Positions 1 to 11,764 of a stretch of DNA of 64,000 bases are shown piece by piece. Numbering within the stretch: position 1 is the stretch's first letter; each line of letters starts with the position of its first letter. The DNA comes from Nephrocerus scutellatus. Lineage: Eukaryota > Arthropoda > Insecta > Diptera > Pipunculidae. A model generated the notes under the pieces. That model was not told where the DNA came from and did no database searches. It worked only from the letters and a program-made list of their open reading frames with translations. A program made the position numbers and the translations under genes. Location of the stretch: assembly GCA_947095585.1 (NCBI GenBank), contig OX352766.1, positions 22,744,939 through 22,808,938 of the forward strand. Direction: 5' to 3'.

Positions 1-156
1 TGACCTTCTCAACTGTAATATATAACGCACTTATTTCGATGTTCAATTGTTTCATCAAAGGATTGTTTTAGAATTAAAAATTAAATTAAATTTGAAACTT
101 GGAATCATTTCATAAAATGAACTTACAAAATGCATATTATAGAGCTCGTTATTTCT
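1..156 (+). repeat. Type monomer L, 156-bp satellite unit (family 1)
   Basis: This is the first complete monomer, phased on TGACCTTCTC; the same motif recurs at 157 and 313. I count 39 G or C in 156 bp (25%). Diagnostic family-1 segments are GTTCAATTGTTTCATC, AAAGGATTG, TTAAATTAAATTTG and CTTGGAATCATTTC. The 3' part holds the palindromes ATGCAT and GAGCTC, which recur in nearly every monomer of the window, so NsiI and SacI should cut with monomer periodicity. CAATTG (MfeI) is also frequent but is lost in the CAATTATTTC variants. Runs of A and T near the middle could give intrinsic curvature. There is no sustained open frame. Phase is arbitrary, since no array end is visible. Confidence 0.98.
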
Positions 157-1560
157 TGACCTTCTCAACTGTAATATATAACGCACTTATTTCGATGTTC
201 AATTGTTTCATCAAAGGATTGTTTTAGAATTAAAAATTAAATTAAATTTGAAACTTGGAATCATTTCATAAAATGAACTTACAAAATGCATATTATAGAG
301 CTCGTAATTTCTTGACCTTCTCAACTGTAATATATAACGCACTTATTTCGATGTTCAATTGTTTCATCAAAGGATTGTTTTAGAATTAAAAATTAAATTA
401 AATTTGAAACTTGGAATCATTTCATAAAATGAACTTACAAAATGCATATTATAGAGCTCGTTATTTCTTGACCTTCTCAACTGTAATATATAACGCACTT
501 ATTTCGATGTTCAATTGTTTCATCAAAGGATTGTTTTAGAATTAAAAATTAAATTAAATTTGAAACTTGGAATCATTTCATAAAATGAACTTACAAAATG
601 CATATTATAGAGCTCGTAATTTCTTGACCTTCTCAACTGTAATATATAACGCACTTATTTCGATGTTCAATTGTTTCATCAAAGGATTGTTTTAGAATTA
701 AAAATTAAATTAAATTTGAAACTTGGAATCATTTCATAAAATGAACTTACAAAATGCATATTATAGAGCTCGTTATTTCTTGACCTTCTCAACTGTAATA
801 TATAGCGCACTTATTTCGATGTTCAATTGTTTCATCAAAGGATTGTTTGAGAATTAAAAATTAAATTAAATTTGAAACTTGGAATCATTTCATAAAATGA
901 ACTTACAAAATGCATATTATAGAGCTCGTTATTTCTTGACCTTCTCAACTGTAATATATAACGCACTTATTTCGATGTTCAATTGTTTCATCAAAGGATT
1001 GTTTTAGAATTAAAAATTAAATTAAATTTGAAACTTGGAATCATTTCATAAAATGAACTTACAAAATGCATATTATAGAGCTCGTAATTTCTTGACCTTC
1101 TCAACTGTAATATATAACGCACTTATTTCGATGTTCAATTGTTTCATCAAAGGATTGTTTTAGAATTAAAAATTAAATTAAATTTGAAACTTGGAATCAT
1201 TTCATAAAATGAACTTACAAAATGCATATTATAGAGCTCGTTATTTCTTGACCTTCTCAACTGTAATATATAACGCACTTATTTCGATGTTCAATTGTTT
1301 CATCAAAGGATTGTTTGAGAATTAAAAATTAAATTAAATTTGAAACTTGGAATCATTTCATAAAATGAACTTACAAAATGCATATTATAGAGCTCGTAAT
1401 TTCTTGACCTTCTCAATTGCAATATATAACGCACTTATTTCGAAGTTCAATTGTTTCATCAAAGGATTGTTTCAGAATTAAAAATTAAATTAAATTTGAA
1501 ACTTGGAATCATTTCATAAAATTAACTTACAAAATGCATATTATAGAGCTCGTAATTTCT

Positions 1561-1824
1561 TGACCTTCTCAACTGTAATATATAACGCACTTATTTCGAT
1601 GTTCAATTGTTTCATCAAAGGATTGTTTTAGAATTAAAAATTAAATTAAATTTGAAACTTGGAATCATTTCATAAAATGAACTTACAAAATAACGCACTT
1701 ATTTCGATGTTCAATTGTTTCATCAAAGGATTGTTTTAGAATTAAAAATTAAATTAAATTTGAAACTTGGAATCATTTCATAAAATGAACTTACAAAATG
1801 CATATTATAGAGCTCGTTATTTCT
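1561..1824 (+). repeat. Fused monomer pair with a 48-bp deletion
   Basis: The monomer starting at 1,561 runs normally to ACTTACAAAA (ending at 1,690) and then jumps to TAACGCACTTATT, normally 23 bases into the next monomer. The pair is 264 bp instead of 312, so 48 bp spanning the ATGCAT-GAGCTC-TGACC region are missing. The joint looks like a simple deletion or an unequal exchange out of register. A 64-codon minus-strand frame across this joint (1,723-1,917) is a by-product of removed stops, not a gene. Confidence 0.9.
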
Positions 1825-2528
1825 TGACCTTCTCAACTGTAATATAACTATAACGCACTTATTTCGAAGTCCAATTGTGTCATCAAAGGACTGTTTTAAA
1901 ATTAAAAATTCATTCAAATTTTCATAAAATTAACTTACAAAATGCATATTATAGAGCTCGTAATTTCTTGACCTTCTCAACTGTAATATATAACGCACTT
2001 ATTTCGAAGTCCAATTGTGTCATCAAAGGATTGTTTTAAAATTAAAAATTCATTCAAATTTTCATAAAATTAACTTACAAAATGCATATTATAGAGCTCG
2101 TAATTTCTTGACCTTCTCAATTGCAATATATAACGCACTTATTTCGAAGTTCAATTGTTTCATCAAAGGATTGTTTTAAAATTAAAAATTCATTCAAATT
2201 TTCATAAAATTAACTTACAAAATGCATATTATAGAGCTCGTAATTTCTTGACCTTCTCAACTGTAATATATAACGCACTTATTTCGAAGTCCAATTGTGT
2301 CATCAAAGGATTGTTTTAAAATTAAAAATTCATTCAAATTTTCATAAAATGAACTTACAAAATGCATATTATAGAGCTCGTAATTTCTTGACCTTCTCAA
2401 TTGCAATATATAACGCACTTATTTCGAAGTTCAATTGTTTCATCAAAGGATTGTTTTAAAATTAAAAATTCATTCAAATTTTCATAAAATTAACTTACAA
2501 AATGCATATTATAGAGCTCGTAATTTCT
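1825..2528 (+). repeat. Tract of five short S monomers (140-bp form)
   Basis: Monomer starts fall at 1,825, 1,969, 2,109, 2,249 and 2,389, spaced 140 bp except the first, which is 144 bp with a 4-bp insertion in the AATATAACTATAACG region. All have the shortened tail ATTCATTCAAATTTTCATA. Heads alternate between the family-2 form (GTCCAATTGTGTC at 1,825, 1,969 and 2,249) and the family-1 form (GTTCAATTGTTTC at 2,109 and 2,389), so the last four form a 280-bp dimer. The family-1 heads on S tails are chimeric monomers. Confidence 0.93.
1969..2108 (+). repeat. Type monomer S, 140-bp satellite unit
   Basis: This monomer shows the short form clearly. Compared with the full-length family-2 monomers after 58,299, whose tail reads CAAATTTG...AACCATTTCATA, S reads CAAATTTTCATA. 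Sixteen bases (GAAACTTGGAACCATT) are missing at a short T-rich direct repeat. Its head shares GTCCAATTGTGTC and AAAGGACTG with V, so S most simply derives from V by one deletion. S monomers occur singly or in small groups as far as about 55,300 and are absent from the V block at the right end. Confidence 0.9.
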
Positions 2529-5500
2529 TGACCTTCTCAGTTGTAATATTAAACGCACTTATTTCGAAGTTCAATTGTTTCACCAAAGGATTGTTTTAGA
2601 ATTAAAAATTAAATTAAATTTGAAACTTGGAATCATTTCATAAAATGAACTTACAAAATGCATATTATAGAGCTCGTAATTTCTTGACCTTCTCAGTTGT
2701 AATATATAACTCACTTATTTCGAAGTTCAATTGTTTCATCAAAGGATTGTTTTAGAATTAAAAATTAAATTAAATTTGAAACTTGGAATCATTTCATAAA
2801 ATTAACTTACAAAATGCATATTATAGAGCTCGTAATTTCTTGACCTTCTCAGTTGTAATATATAACTCACTTATTTCGAAGTTCAATTGTTTCATCAAAG
2901 GATTGTTTTAGAATTAAAAATTAAATTAAATTTGAAACTTGAAATCATTTCATAAAATTAACTTACCAAATGTATATTATAGAGCTCGTTATTTCTTGAC
3001 CTTCTCAGTTGTAATATATAACGCACTTATTTCGATGTTCAATTGTTTCATCAAAGGATTGTTTTAGAATTAAAAATTAAATTAAATTTGAAACTTGGAA
3101 TCATTTCATAAAATTAACTTACAAAATGCATGTTATAGAGCTCGTAATTTCTTGACCTTCTCAGTTGTAATATTAAACGCACTTATTTCGAAGTTCAATT
3201 GTTTCATCAAAGGATTGTTTTAGAATTAAAAATTAAATTAAATTTGAAACTTGGAATCATTTCATAAAATTAACTTACAAAATGCATATTATAGAGCTCG
3301 TAATTTCTTGACCTTCTCAGTTGTAATATATAACTCACTTATTTCGAAGTTCAATTGTTTCATCAAAGGATTGTTTTAGAATTAAAAATTAAATTAAATT
3401 TGAAACTTGGAATCATTTCGTAAAATGAACTTACAAAATGCATATTATAGAGCTCGTAATTTCTTGACCTTCTCAGTTGTAATATATAACTCACTTATTT
3501 CGAAGTTCAATTGTTTCATCAAAGGATTGTTTTAGAATTAAAAATTAAATTAAATTTGAAACTTGGAATCATTTCATAAAATTAACTTACAAAATGCATA
3601 TTATAGAGCTCGTTATTTCTTGACCTTCTCAGTTGTAATATATAACTCACTTATTTCGAAGTTCAATTGTTTCATCAAAGGATTGTTTTAGAATTAAAAA
3701 TTAAATTAAATTTGAAACTTGGAATCATTTCATAAAATTAACTTACAAAATGTATATTATAGAGCTCGTTATTTCTTGACCTTCTCAGTTGTAATATATA
3801 ACGCACTTATTTCGATGTTCAATTGTTTCATCAAGGATTGTTTTAGAATTAAAAATTAAATTAAATTTGAAACTTGGAATCATTTCATAAAATTAACTTA
3901 CAAAATGTATATTATAGAGCTCGTTATTTCTTGACCTTCTCAGTTGTAATATATAACTCACTTATTTCGAAGTTCAATTGTTTCATCAAAGGATTGTTTT
4001 AGAATTAAAAATTAAATTAAATTTGAAACTTGGAATCATTTCATAAAATTAACTTACAAAATGCATATTATAGAGCTCGTAATTTCTTGACCTTCTCAGT
4101 TGTAATATATAACTCACTTATTTCGAAGTTCAATTGTTTCATCAAAGGATTGTTTTAGAATTAAAAATTAAATTAAATTTGAAACTTGGAATCATTTCAT
4201 AAAATTAACTTACAAAATGTATATTATAGAGCTCGTTATTTCTTGACCTTCTCAGTTGTAATATATAACGCACTTATTTCGATGTTCAATTGTTTCATCA
4301 AAGGATTGTTTTAGAATTAAAAATTAAATTAAATTTGAAACTTGGAATCATTTCATAAAATTAACTTACAAAATGTATATTATAGAGCTCGTTATTTCTT
4401 GACCTTCTCAGTTGTAATATATAACGCACTTATTTCGATGTTCAATTGTTTCATCAAAGGATTGTTTTAGAATTAAAAATTAAATTAAATTTGAAACTTG
4501 GAATCATTTCATAAAATTAACTTACAAAATGTATATTATAGAGCTCGTTATTTCTTGACCTTCTCAGTTGTAATATATAACGCTCTTATTTCGATGTTCA
4601 ATTGTTTCATCAAAGGATTGTTTTAGAATTAAAAATTAAATTAAATTTGAAACTTGGAATCATTTCGTAAAATGAACTTACAAAATGCATATTATAGAGC
4701 TCGTAATTTCTTGACCTTCTCAGTTGTAATATATAACTCACTTATTTCGAAGTTCAATTGTTTCATCAAAGGATTGTTTTAGAATTAAAAATTAAATTAA
4801 ATTTGAAACTTGGAATCATTTCATAAAATTAACTTACAAAATGCATATTATAGAGCTCGTAATTTCTTGACCTTCTCAGTTGTAATATATAACTCACTTA
4901 TTTCGAAGTTCAATTGTTTCATCAAAGGATTGTTTTAGAATTAAAAATTAAATTAAATTTGAAACTTGGAATCATTTCATAAAATTAACTTACAAAATGT
5001 ATATTATAGAGCTCGTTATTTCTTGACCTTCTCAGTTGTAATATATAACGCACTTATTTCGATGTTCAATTGTTTCATCAAAGGATTGTTTTAGAATTAA
5101 AAATTAAATTAAATTTGAAACTTGGAATCATTTCATAAAATTAACTTACAAAATGCATGTTGTAGAGCTCGTAATTTCTTGACCTTCTCAGTTGTAATAT
5201 TAAACGCACTTATTTCGAAGTTCAATTGTTTCATCAAAGGATTGTTTTAGAATTAAAAATTAAATTAAATTTGAAACTTGGAATCATTTCATAAAATTAA
5301 CTTACAAAATGCATATTATAGAGCTCGTAATTTCTTGACCTTCTCAGTTGTAATATATAACTCACTTATTTCGAAGTTCAATTGTTTCATCAAAGGATTG
5401 TTTTAGAATTAAAAATTAAATTAAATTTGAAACTTGGAATCATTTCATAAAATTAACTTACAAAATGTATATTATAGAGCTCGTTATTTCTTGACCTTCT

Positions 5501-5803
5501 CAGTTGTAATATATAACGCACTTATTTCGATGTTCAATTGTTTCATCAAAGGATTGTTTTAGAATTAAAAATTAAATTAAATTTGAAACTTGGAATCATT
5601 TCATAAAATTAACTTACAAAATGCATGTTATAGAGCTCGTAATTTCTTGACCTTCTCAGTTGTAATATTAAACGCACTTATTTCGAAGTTCAATTGTTTC
5701 ATCAAAGGATTGTTTTAGAATTAAAAATTAAATTAAATTTGAAACTTGGAATCATTTCATAAAATTAACTTACAAAATGCATATTATAGAGCTCGTAATT
5801 TCT
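2529..5803 (+). repeat. Satellite subarray of L monomers (CAGTTG subtype)
   Basis: About 21 consecutive 156-bp family-1 monomers, most starting TGACCTTCTCAGTTGTAATA, many with TAACTCAC in place of TAACGCAC. A tag, GCATGTTA or GCATGTTG replacing GCATATTA, occurs at 3,128, 5,155 and 5,623. Another tag, ATGTATATTA, recurs irregularly. Spacings are whole numbers of monomers apart from a 1-bp deletion (CATCAAGG) near 3,833. No gene is seen. Confidence 0.93.
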
Positions 5804-6995
5804 TGACCTTCTCAATTGCAATATATAACGCACTTATTTCGAAGTTCAATTGTTTCATCAAAGGATTGTTTTAGAATTAAAAATTAAATTAAATTTGAAA
5901 CTTGGAATCATTTCATAAAATTAACTTACAAAATGCATATTATAGAGCTCGTAAATTCTTGACCTTCTCAACTGTAATATATAACGCAGTTATTTCGAAG
6001 TCCAATTGTGTCATCAAAGGACTGTTTTAAAATTAAAAATTCATTCAAATTTTCATTAAATGAACTTACAAAATTCATATTATAGAGCTCGTAATTTCTT
6101 GACCTTCTCAATTGCAATATATAACGCACTTATTTCGAAGTTCAATTGTTTCATCAAAGGATTGTTTTAGAATTAAAAATTAAATTAAATTTGAAACTTG
6201 GAATCATTTCATAAAATTAACTTACAAAATGCATATTATAGAGCTCGTAATTTCTTGACCTTCTCAACTGTAATATATAACGCACTTATTTCGAAGTTCA
6301 ATTGTTTCATCAAAGGATTGTTTTAGAATTAAAAATTAAATTAAATTTGAAACTTGGAATCATTTCATAAAATTAACTTACAAAATGCATATTATAGAGC
6401 TCGTTATTTCTTGACCTTCTCAATTGCAATATATAACGCAGTTATTTCGAAGTTCAATTGTTTCATCAAAGGATTGTTTGAGAATTAAAAATTAAATTAA
6501 ATTTGAAACTTGGAATCATTTCATAAAATCAACTTACAAAATGTATATTATAGAGCTCGTTATTTCTTGACCTTCTCAGTTGTAATATATAACGCACTTA
6601 TTTCGATGTTCAATTGTTTCATCAAAGGATTGTTTTAGAATTAAAAATTAAATTAAATTTGAAACTTGGAATCATTTCATAAAATTAACTTACAAAATGC
6701 ATGTTATAGAGCTCGTAATTTCTTGACCTTCTCAGTTGTAATATTAAACGCACTTATTTCGAAGTTCAATTGTTTCATCAAAGGATTGTTTTAGAATTAA
6801 AAATTAAATTAAATTTGAAACTTGGAATCATTTCATAAAATTAACTTACAAAATGCATATTATAGAGCTCGTAATTTCTTGACCTTCTCAATTGCAATAT
6901 ATAACGCACTTATTTCGAAGTTCAATTGTTTCACCAAAGGATTGTTTTAGAATTAAAAATTAAATTAAATTTGAAACTTGGAATCATTTCATAAA
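5804..6995 (+). repeat. Copy 1 of a 1.2-kb duplicated satellite segment (offset 2,012 bp)
   Basis: This segment matches 7,816-9,007 at an offset of 2,012 bp, the length of twelve L plus one S. Shared rare markers include CTCGTAAATTCTTG at 5,949 and 7,961, an S monomer with TTCATTAAATG and AAATTCATATT, the L change GTTTGAGAATT, ATAAAATCAAC (tag at 6,521 and 8,533) and GCATGTTA at 6,699 and 8,711. The match fails at 6,997, where this copy has ATAAAACTAAC and the other has ATAAAATCAAC. Confidence 0.88.
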
Positions 6996-7815
6996 ACTAA
7001 CTTACAAAATGCATATTATAGAGCTCGTAATTTCTTGACCTTCTCAATTGCAATATATAACGCACTTATTTCGAAGTTCAATTGTTTCATCAAAGGATTG
7101 TTTTAGAATTAAAAATTAAATTAAATTTGAAACTTGGAATCATTTCATAAAATTAACTTACAAAATGCATATTATAGAGCTCGTTATTTCTTGAACTTCT
7201 CAATTGCAATATATAACGCAGTTATTTCGAAGTTCAATTGTTTCATCAAAGGATTGTTTGAGAATTAAAAATTAAATTAAATTTGAAACTTGGAATCATT
7301 TCATAAAATCAACTTACAAAATGTATATTATAGAGCTCGTTATTTCTTGACCTTCTCAGTTGTAATATATAACGCACTTATTTCGATGTTCAATTGTTTC
7401 ATCAAAGGATTGTTTTAGAATTAAAAATTAAATTAAATTTGAAACTTGGAATCATTTCATAAAATTAACTTACAAAATGCATGTTATAGAGCTCGTAATT
7501 TCTTGACCTTCTCAGTTGTAATATTAAACGCACTTATTTCGAAGTTCAATTGTTTCATCAAAGGATTGTTTTAGAATTAAAAATTAAATTAAATTTGAAA
7601 CTTGGAATCATTTCATAAAATGAACTTACAAAATGCATATTATAGAGCACGTAATTTCTTGACCTTCTCAATTGCAATATATAACGCACTTATTTCGAAG
7701 TTCAATTGTTTCACCAAAGGATTGTTTTAGAATTAAAAATTAAATTAAATTTGAAACTTGGAATCATTTCATAAAATTAACTTACAAAATGCATATTATA
7801 GAGCTCGTAATTTCT
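6996..7815 (+). repeat. L monomers between the two copies, partial 780-bp repeat
   Basis: Five to six L monomers repeating part of the preceding block at an offset of 780 bp (five monomers). The ATAAAATCAAC tag recurs at 6,521 and 7,301, and GCATGTTA at 6,699 and 7,479. The base order of monomer subtypes is the same in both, so this is a five-monomer higher-order unit beside the 2,012-bp duplication. Confidence 0.85.
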
Positions 7816-9007
7816 TGACCTTCTCAATTGCAATATATAACGCACTTATTTCGAAGTTCAATTGTTTCATCAAAGGATTGTTTTAGAATTAAAAATTAAA
7901 TTAAATTTGAAACTTGGAATCATTTCATAAAATTAACTTACAAAATGCATATTATAGAGCTCGTAAATTCTTGACCTTCTCAACTGTAATATATAACGCA
8001 GTTATTTCGAAGTCCAATTGTGTCATCAAAGGACTGTTTTAAAATTAAAAATTCATTCAAATTTTCATTAAATGAACTTACAAAATTCATATTATAGAGC
8101 TCGTAATTTCTTGACCTTCTCAATTGCAATATATAACGCACTTATTTCGAAGTTCAATTGTTTCATCAAAGGATTGTTTTAGAATTAAAAATTAAATTAA
8201 ATTTGAAACTTGGAATCATTTCATAAAATTAACTTACAAAATGCATATTATAGAGCTCGTAATTTCTTGACCTTCTCAACTGTAATATATAACGCACTTA
8301 TTTCGAAGTTCAATTGTTTCATCAAAGGATTGTTTTAGAATTAAAAATTAAATTAAATTTGAAACTTGGAATCATTTCATAAAATTAACTTACAAAATGC
8401 ATATTATAGAGCTCGTTATTTCTTGACCTTCTCAATTGCAATATATAACGCAGTTATTTCGAAGTTCAATTGTTTCATCAAAGGATTGTTTGAGAATTAA
8501 AAATTAAATTAAATTTGAAACTTGGAATCATTTCATAAAATCAACTTACAAAATGTATATTATAGAGCTCGTTATTTCTTGACCTTCTCAGTTGTAATAT
8601 ATAACGCACTTATTTCGATGTTCAATTGTTTCATCAAAGGATTGTTTTAGAATTAAAAATTAAATTAAATTTGAAACTTGGAATCATTTCATAAAATTAA
8701 CTTACAAAATGCATGTTATAGAGCTCGTAATTTCTTGACCTTCTCAGTTGTAATATTAAACGCACTTATTTCGAAGTTCAATTGTTTCATCAAAGGATTG
8801 TTTTAGAATTAAAAATTAAATTAAATTTGAAACTTGGAATCATTTCATAAAATTAACTTACAAAATGCATATTATAGAGCTCGTAATTTCTTGACCTTCT
8901 CAATTGCAATATATAACGCACTTATTTCGAAGTTCAATTGTTTCACCAAAGGATTGTTTTAGAATTAAAAATTAAATTAAATTTGAAACTTGGAATCATT
9001 TCATAAA
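7816..9007 (+). repeat. Copy 2 of the 1.2-kb duplicated satellite segment
   Basis: Counterpart of 5,804-6,995, with the same order of subtypes and the same rare variants. After this copy, the module carrying ATAAAATCAAC and GCATGTTA occurs once more, 468 bp (three monomers) further on, with tags at 9,001 and 9,179. The spacings 468, 780, 1,076 and 1,232 bp between tags are all sums of 156 and 140. Confidence 0.88.
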
Positions 9008-10875
9008 ATCAACTTACAAAATGTATATTATAGAGCTCGTTATTTCTTGACCTTCTCAGTTGTAATATATAACGCACTTATTTCGATGTTCAATTGTTTC
9101 ATCAAAGGATTGTTTTAGAATTAAAAATTAAATTAAATTTGAAACTTGGAATCATTTCATAAAATTAACTTACAAAATGCATGTTATAGAGCTCGTAATT
9201 TCTTGACCTTCTCAGTTGTAATATTAAACGCACTTATTTCGAAGTTCAATTGTTTCATCAAAGGATTGTTTTAGAATTAAAAATTAAATTAAATTTGAAA
9301 CTTGGAATCATTTCATAAAATGAACTTACAAAATGCATATTATAGAGCTCGTAATTTCTTGACCTTCTCAATTGCAATATATAACGCACTTATTTCGAAG
9401 TTCAATTGTTTCACCAAAGGATTGTTTTAGAATTAAAAATTAAATTAAATTTGAAACTTGGAATCATTTCATAAAATTAACTTACAAAATGCATATTATA
9501 GAGCTCGTATTTTCTTGACCTTCTCAATTGCAATATATAACGCACTTATTTCGAAGTTCAATTGTTTCATCAAAGGATTGTTTTAGAATTAAAAATTAAA
9601 TTAAATTTGAAACTTGGAATCATTTCATAAAATTAACTTACAAAATGCATATTATAGAGCTCGTAATTTCTTTACTTTCTCAATTGCAATACATAACGCA
9701 CTTATTTCGAAGTTCAATTGTTTCATCAAAGGATTGTTTTAGAATTAAAAATTAAATTAAATTTGAAACTTGGAATCATTTCATAAAATTAACTTACAAA
9801 ATGCATATTATAGAGCTCGTAATTTCTTGACCTTCTCAACTGTAATATATAACGCAGTTATTTTGAAGTCCAATTGTGTCATCAAAGGACTGTTTTAAAA
9901 TTAAAAATTCATTCAAATTTTCATAAAATTAACTTATAAAATGCATATTATAGAGCTCGTAATTTCTTGACCTTCTCAATTGCAATATATAACGCACTTA
10001 TTTCGAAGTTCAATTGTTTTACCAAAGGATTGTTTTAGAATTAAAAATTAAATTAAATTTGAAACTTGGAATCATTTCATAAAATGAACTTACAAAATGC
10101 ATATTATAGAGCTCGTAATTTCTTGACCTTCTCAATTGCAATATATAACGCACTTATTTCGAAGTTCAATTGTTTCACCAAAGGATTGTTTTAGAATTAA
10201 AAATTAAATTAAATTTGAAACTTGGAATCATTTCATAAAATGAACTAACAAAATGCATAAATTAAATTTGAAACTTGGAATCATTTCATAAAATTAACTT
10301 ACAAAATGCATATTATAGAGCTCGTTATTTCTTGACCTTCTCAACTGTAATATATAACGAACTTATTTCGAAGTCCAATTGTGTCATCAAAGGACTGTTT
10401 TAAAATTAAAAATTCATTCAAATTTTCATAAAATGCACTTACAAAATGCATATTATAGAGCTCGTAATTTCTTGACCTTCTCAATTGCAATATATAACGC
10501 AGTTATTTCGAAGTCCAATTGTGTCATCAAAGGACTGTTTTAAAATTAAAAATTCATTCAAATTTTCATAAAATTAACTTACAAAATGAATATTATAGAG
10601 CTCGTAATTTCTTGACCTTCTCAATTGCAATATATAACGCACTTATTTCGAAGTTCAATTGTTTCACCAAAGGATTGTTTTAGAATTAAAAATTAAATTA
10701 AATTTGAAACTTGGAATCATTTCATAAAATTAACTTACAAAATGCATATTATAGAGCTCGTAATTTCTTGACCTTCTCAGTTGTAATATATAACTCACTT
10801 ATTTCGAAGTTCAATTGTTTCATCAAAGGATTGTTTTAGAATTAAAAATTAAATTAAATTTGAAACTTGGAATCA
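9008..10875 (+). repeat. Mixed L and S monomers up to the insertion
   Basis: Family-1 L monomers with several S monomers (for example at about 9,830-9,970, 10,330-10,470 and 10,470-10,610). Unusual changes include CTTTACTTTCTC near 9,670. A 209-bp monomer with an internal duplication is listed separately. The last monomer is cut at CTTGGAATCATTT by the non-satellite DNA that follows. Confidence 0.92.
10206..10311 (+). repeat. 53-bp internal tandem duplication inside a monomer
   Basis: A 53-bp segment starting AAATTAAATTTG and ending AACAAAATGCAT is repeated directly (10,206-10,258 and 10,259-10,311). The monomer becomes 209 bp. The same duplication, with the same ACTAAC change in the first copy, is present at 16,991-17,096, which is 6,785 bp away on the other side of the insertion. 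Confidence 0.9.
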
Positions 10876-10879
10876 TTTT

Positions 10880-10890
10880 TAAATTCTCTA
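10880..10890 (+). repeat. Left arm of an 11-bp inverted repeat in the insertion
   Basis: TAAATTCTCTA at the left edge of the insert. Its exact reverse complement TAGAGAATTTA lies at 11,734-11,744, about 30-40 bp inside the right edge. The asymmetric placement resembles Helentron ends more than ordinary terminal inverted repeats. In AT-rich DNA an 11-bp match can arise by chance. Confidence 0.5.
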
Positions 10891-10911
10891 TATTAACTTC
10901 ACTTGCCCGTG

Positions 10912-10955
10912 GGTCGTCGGTCGTCGGTCGGTCGTCGGTCGGTCGTCTGTCGTGG
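10912..10955 (+). repeat. GTCG-type minisatellite in the insertion
   Basis: A run of imperfect GTCG and GTCGTCG units just after CTTGCCCGTG, ending at GTCGTGG. It is G+C-rich and CpG-rich, in sharp contrast to the flanking satellite. Such short tandem runs near the left end are common in non-autonomous rolling-circle elements but are not diagnostic. Confidence 0.85.
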
Positions 10956-10990
10956 ATTCTTGCGATCAATTTTTAACCCACTTCCCATGG

Positions 10991-11202
10991 CCCGATTTTA
11001 TTGAAATTTTTCACACATGCGTATTTCCGGAGACAACACTTTCTATTAAATTTTGAGGCCCCTCGGGCTGCGGGGTCGGGGGGCTCCCAAACAAAAATTT
11101 TAAAAAATTTACCCGATTTTCTTCAAATTTTACACACATGTGTATACCCAATAAACAATACTTTTTCGAAAATTTGGTAGTGATCGGGTCCCGGGTTCGG
11201 CC
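10991..11202 (+). repeat. Diverged direct repeat, offset 121 bp, in the insertion
   Basis: Two related segments start at 10,991 and 11,112. Both begin CCCGATTTT and continue through an A/T stretch with CACACATG (10,991 copy GCGTATTTCC, 11,112 copy TGTATACCCA), then ACAACACTTT or ACAATACTTT, and end in a G+C-rich part around GTCGG or TTCGG. They are clearly related but well diverged, so this duplication is older than the satellite duplications. A short related motif GGGGCTCCCA occurs near 11,080 and again near 11,708. No coding role is visible. Confidence 0.75.
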
Positions 11203-11733
11203 GCAAGGCCCTTATACATTTTTTAAATATCTGTACTGGCATCAGATATTCGTCGCCCTTTATGGACTGTGTGCGGTGAGTGCTGCGCAGTCGGCTGCGC
11301 TGCATGGTTTTGTTGGTGGTGGAGAGAGAGAGAGAAATCTTAGCGCACGCACAAATGAACCCAGCAAATGAAACGAGACATACATGTTTTATGCTTACTT
11401 CAACTTACATTTTTATTATATACTGAATTGTATTTTTATTGATGTCGTTTTTTTTGTTGTCGATATCAACTTACAGATAGAACAACAAGTTTTCACAATA
11501 TTCTGTCATTTGGCGTTTTCATAAATTAGTTCAGAGCAGTCAAAGAGTTCTCAAGATAAATGTTCGTGTTTCTTATTTGCTCAGAGTATGAGCGTGCTCT
11601 AAGTGCTCAGAATAAAGTGATCTGAGCTTTTTCAATTTTAACATCTGATGTCAAATGTTTGTTTCGATGATTTTCTTCTACAATAAAAAAAAATGGCCCA
11701 GGATCGAGGGGCTCCCATATCAATTTCTGCGAT
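11203..11733. other. Unassigned unique DNA within the insertion
   Basis: Mixed-composition DNA with a CpG-rich patch near 11,250-11,310 (including the palindrome CTGCGCAG), a short GA run, a T run near 11,450 and a poly-A run near 11,690. I recognise no protein. The longest open frames (60 codons minus at 11,123-11,305 and 77 codons plus at 11,138-11,371) overlap on opposite strands, cross the repeat region and show no recognisable domain, so I do not call a gene. Confidence 0.6.
11322..11336 (+). repeat. (GA)n microsatellite in the insertion
   Basis: A pure GA dinucleotide run of about seven units following GGTGGTG. It would be a length-polymorphic marker unique within an otherwise repetitive window. 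Confidence 0.9.
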
Positions 11734-11744
11734 TAGAGAATTTA
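11734..11744 (-). repeat. Right arm of the 11-bp inverted repeat
   Basis: TAGAGAATTTA, the exact reverse complement of 10,880-10,890. It sits inside the right edge and is followed by a short hairpin, the arrangement expected for an asymmetric terminal inverted repeat of a Helentron-like element. Confidence 0.5.
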
Positions 11745-11748
11745 GATG

Positions 11749-11764
11749 AAAAATTTTAATTTTT
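11749..11764 (+). other. A/T hairpin near the right edge of the insertion
   Basis: AAAAATT, a two-base loop TT, then AATTTTT: a perfect 7-bp stem made only of A-T pairs, five bases after the right inverted-repeat arm. It would serve as the 3' hairpin of a rolling-circle element if that assignment is right. Its composition makes a chance origin quite possible. Confidence 0.4.

Larger units (their letters stand above)
1..1824 (+). repeat. Satellite subarray of near-identical L monomers (CGATGTTC subtype)
   Basis: About eleven and a half family-1 monomers, most carrying CGATGTTC instead of the CGAAGTTC seen later. The tail alternates GCTCGTTATTTC and GCTCGTAATTTC over the first five monomers (near 148, 304, 460, 616 and 772), giving a 312-bp dimeric period that breaks down near 925. 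Scattered single changes occur, for example TATAGCGCAC near 801 and GTTTGAGAATT near 847 and 1,315. This is one of the more uniform stretches of the window, which suggests recent local amplification. No gene is seen. Confidence 0.95.

Noticed and set aside
1723..1917. 64-codon minus-strand frame
   Set aside because: It shares its peptide pattern with the satellite frames above and spans satellite monomers just after a 48-bp deletion joint.
11123..11305. 60-codon minus-strand open frame in the insertion
   Set aside because: It overlaps the plus-strand frame above almost fully and has no recognisable product.
11138..11371. 77-codon plus-strand open frame in the insertion
   Set aside because: It crosses the diverged direct repeat and the GA run, overlaps another frame on the opposite strand, and shows no recognisable domain or codon signal. 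Frames of this length are expected in G+C-richer DNA of this size.
10880..11744. Classical DNA transposon bounded by the 11-bp inverted repeats
   Set aside because: The right arm lies 30-40 bp inside the satellite border, so a transposon ending there would leave unexplained DNA. An asymmetric arrangement fits the borders better, though not conclusively.
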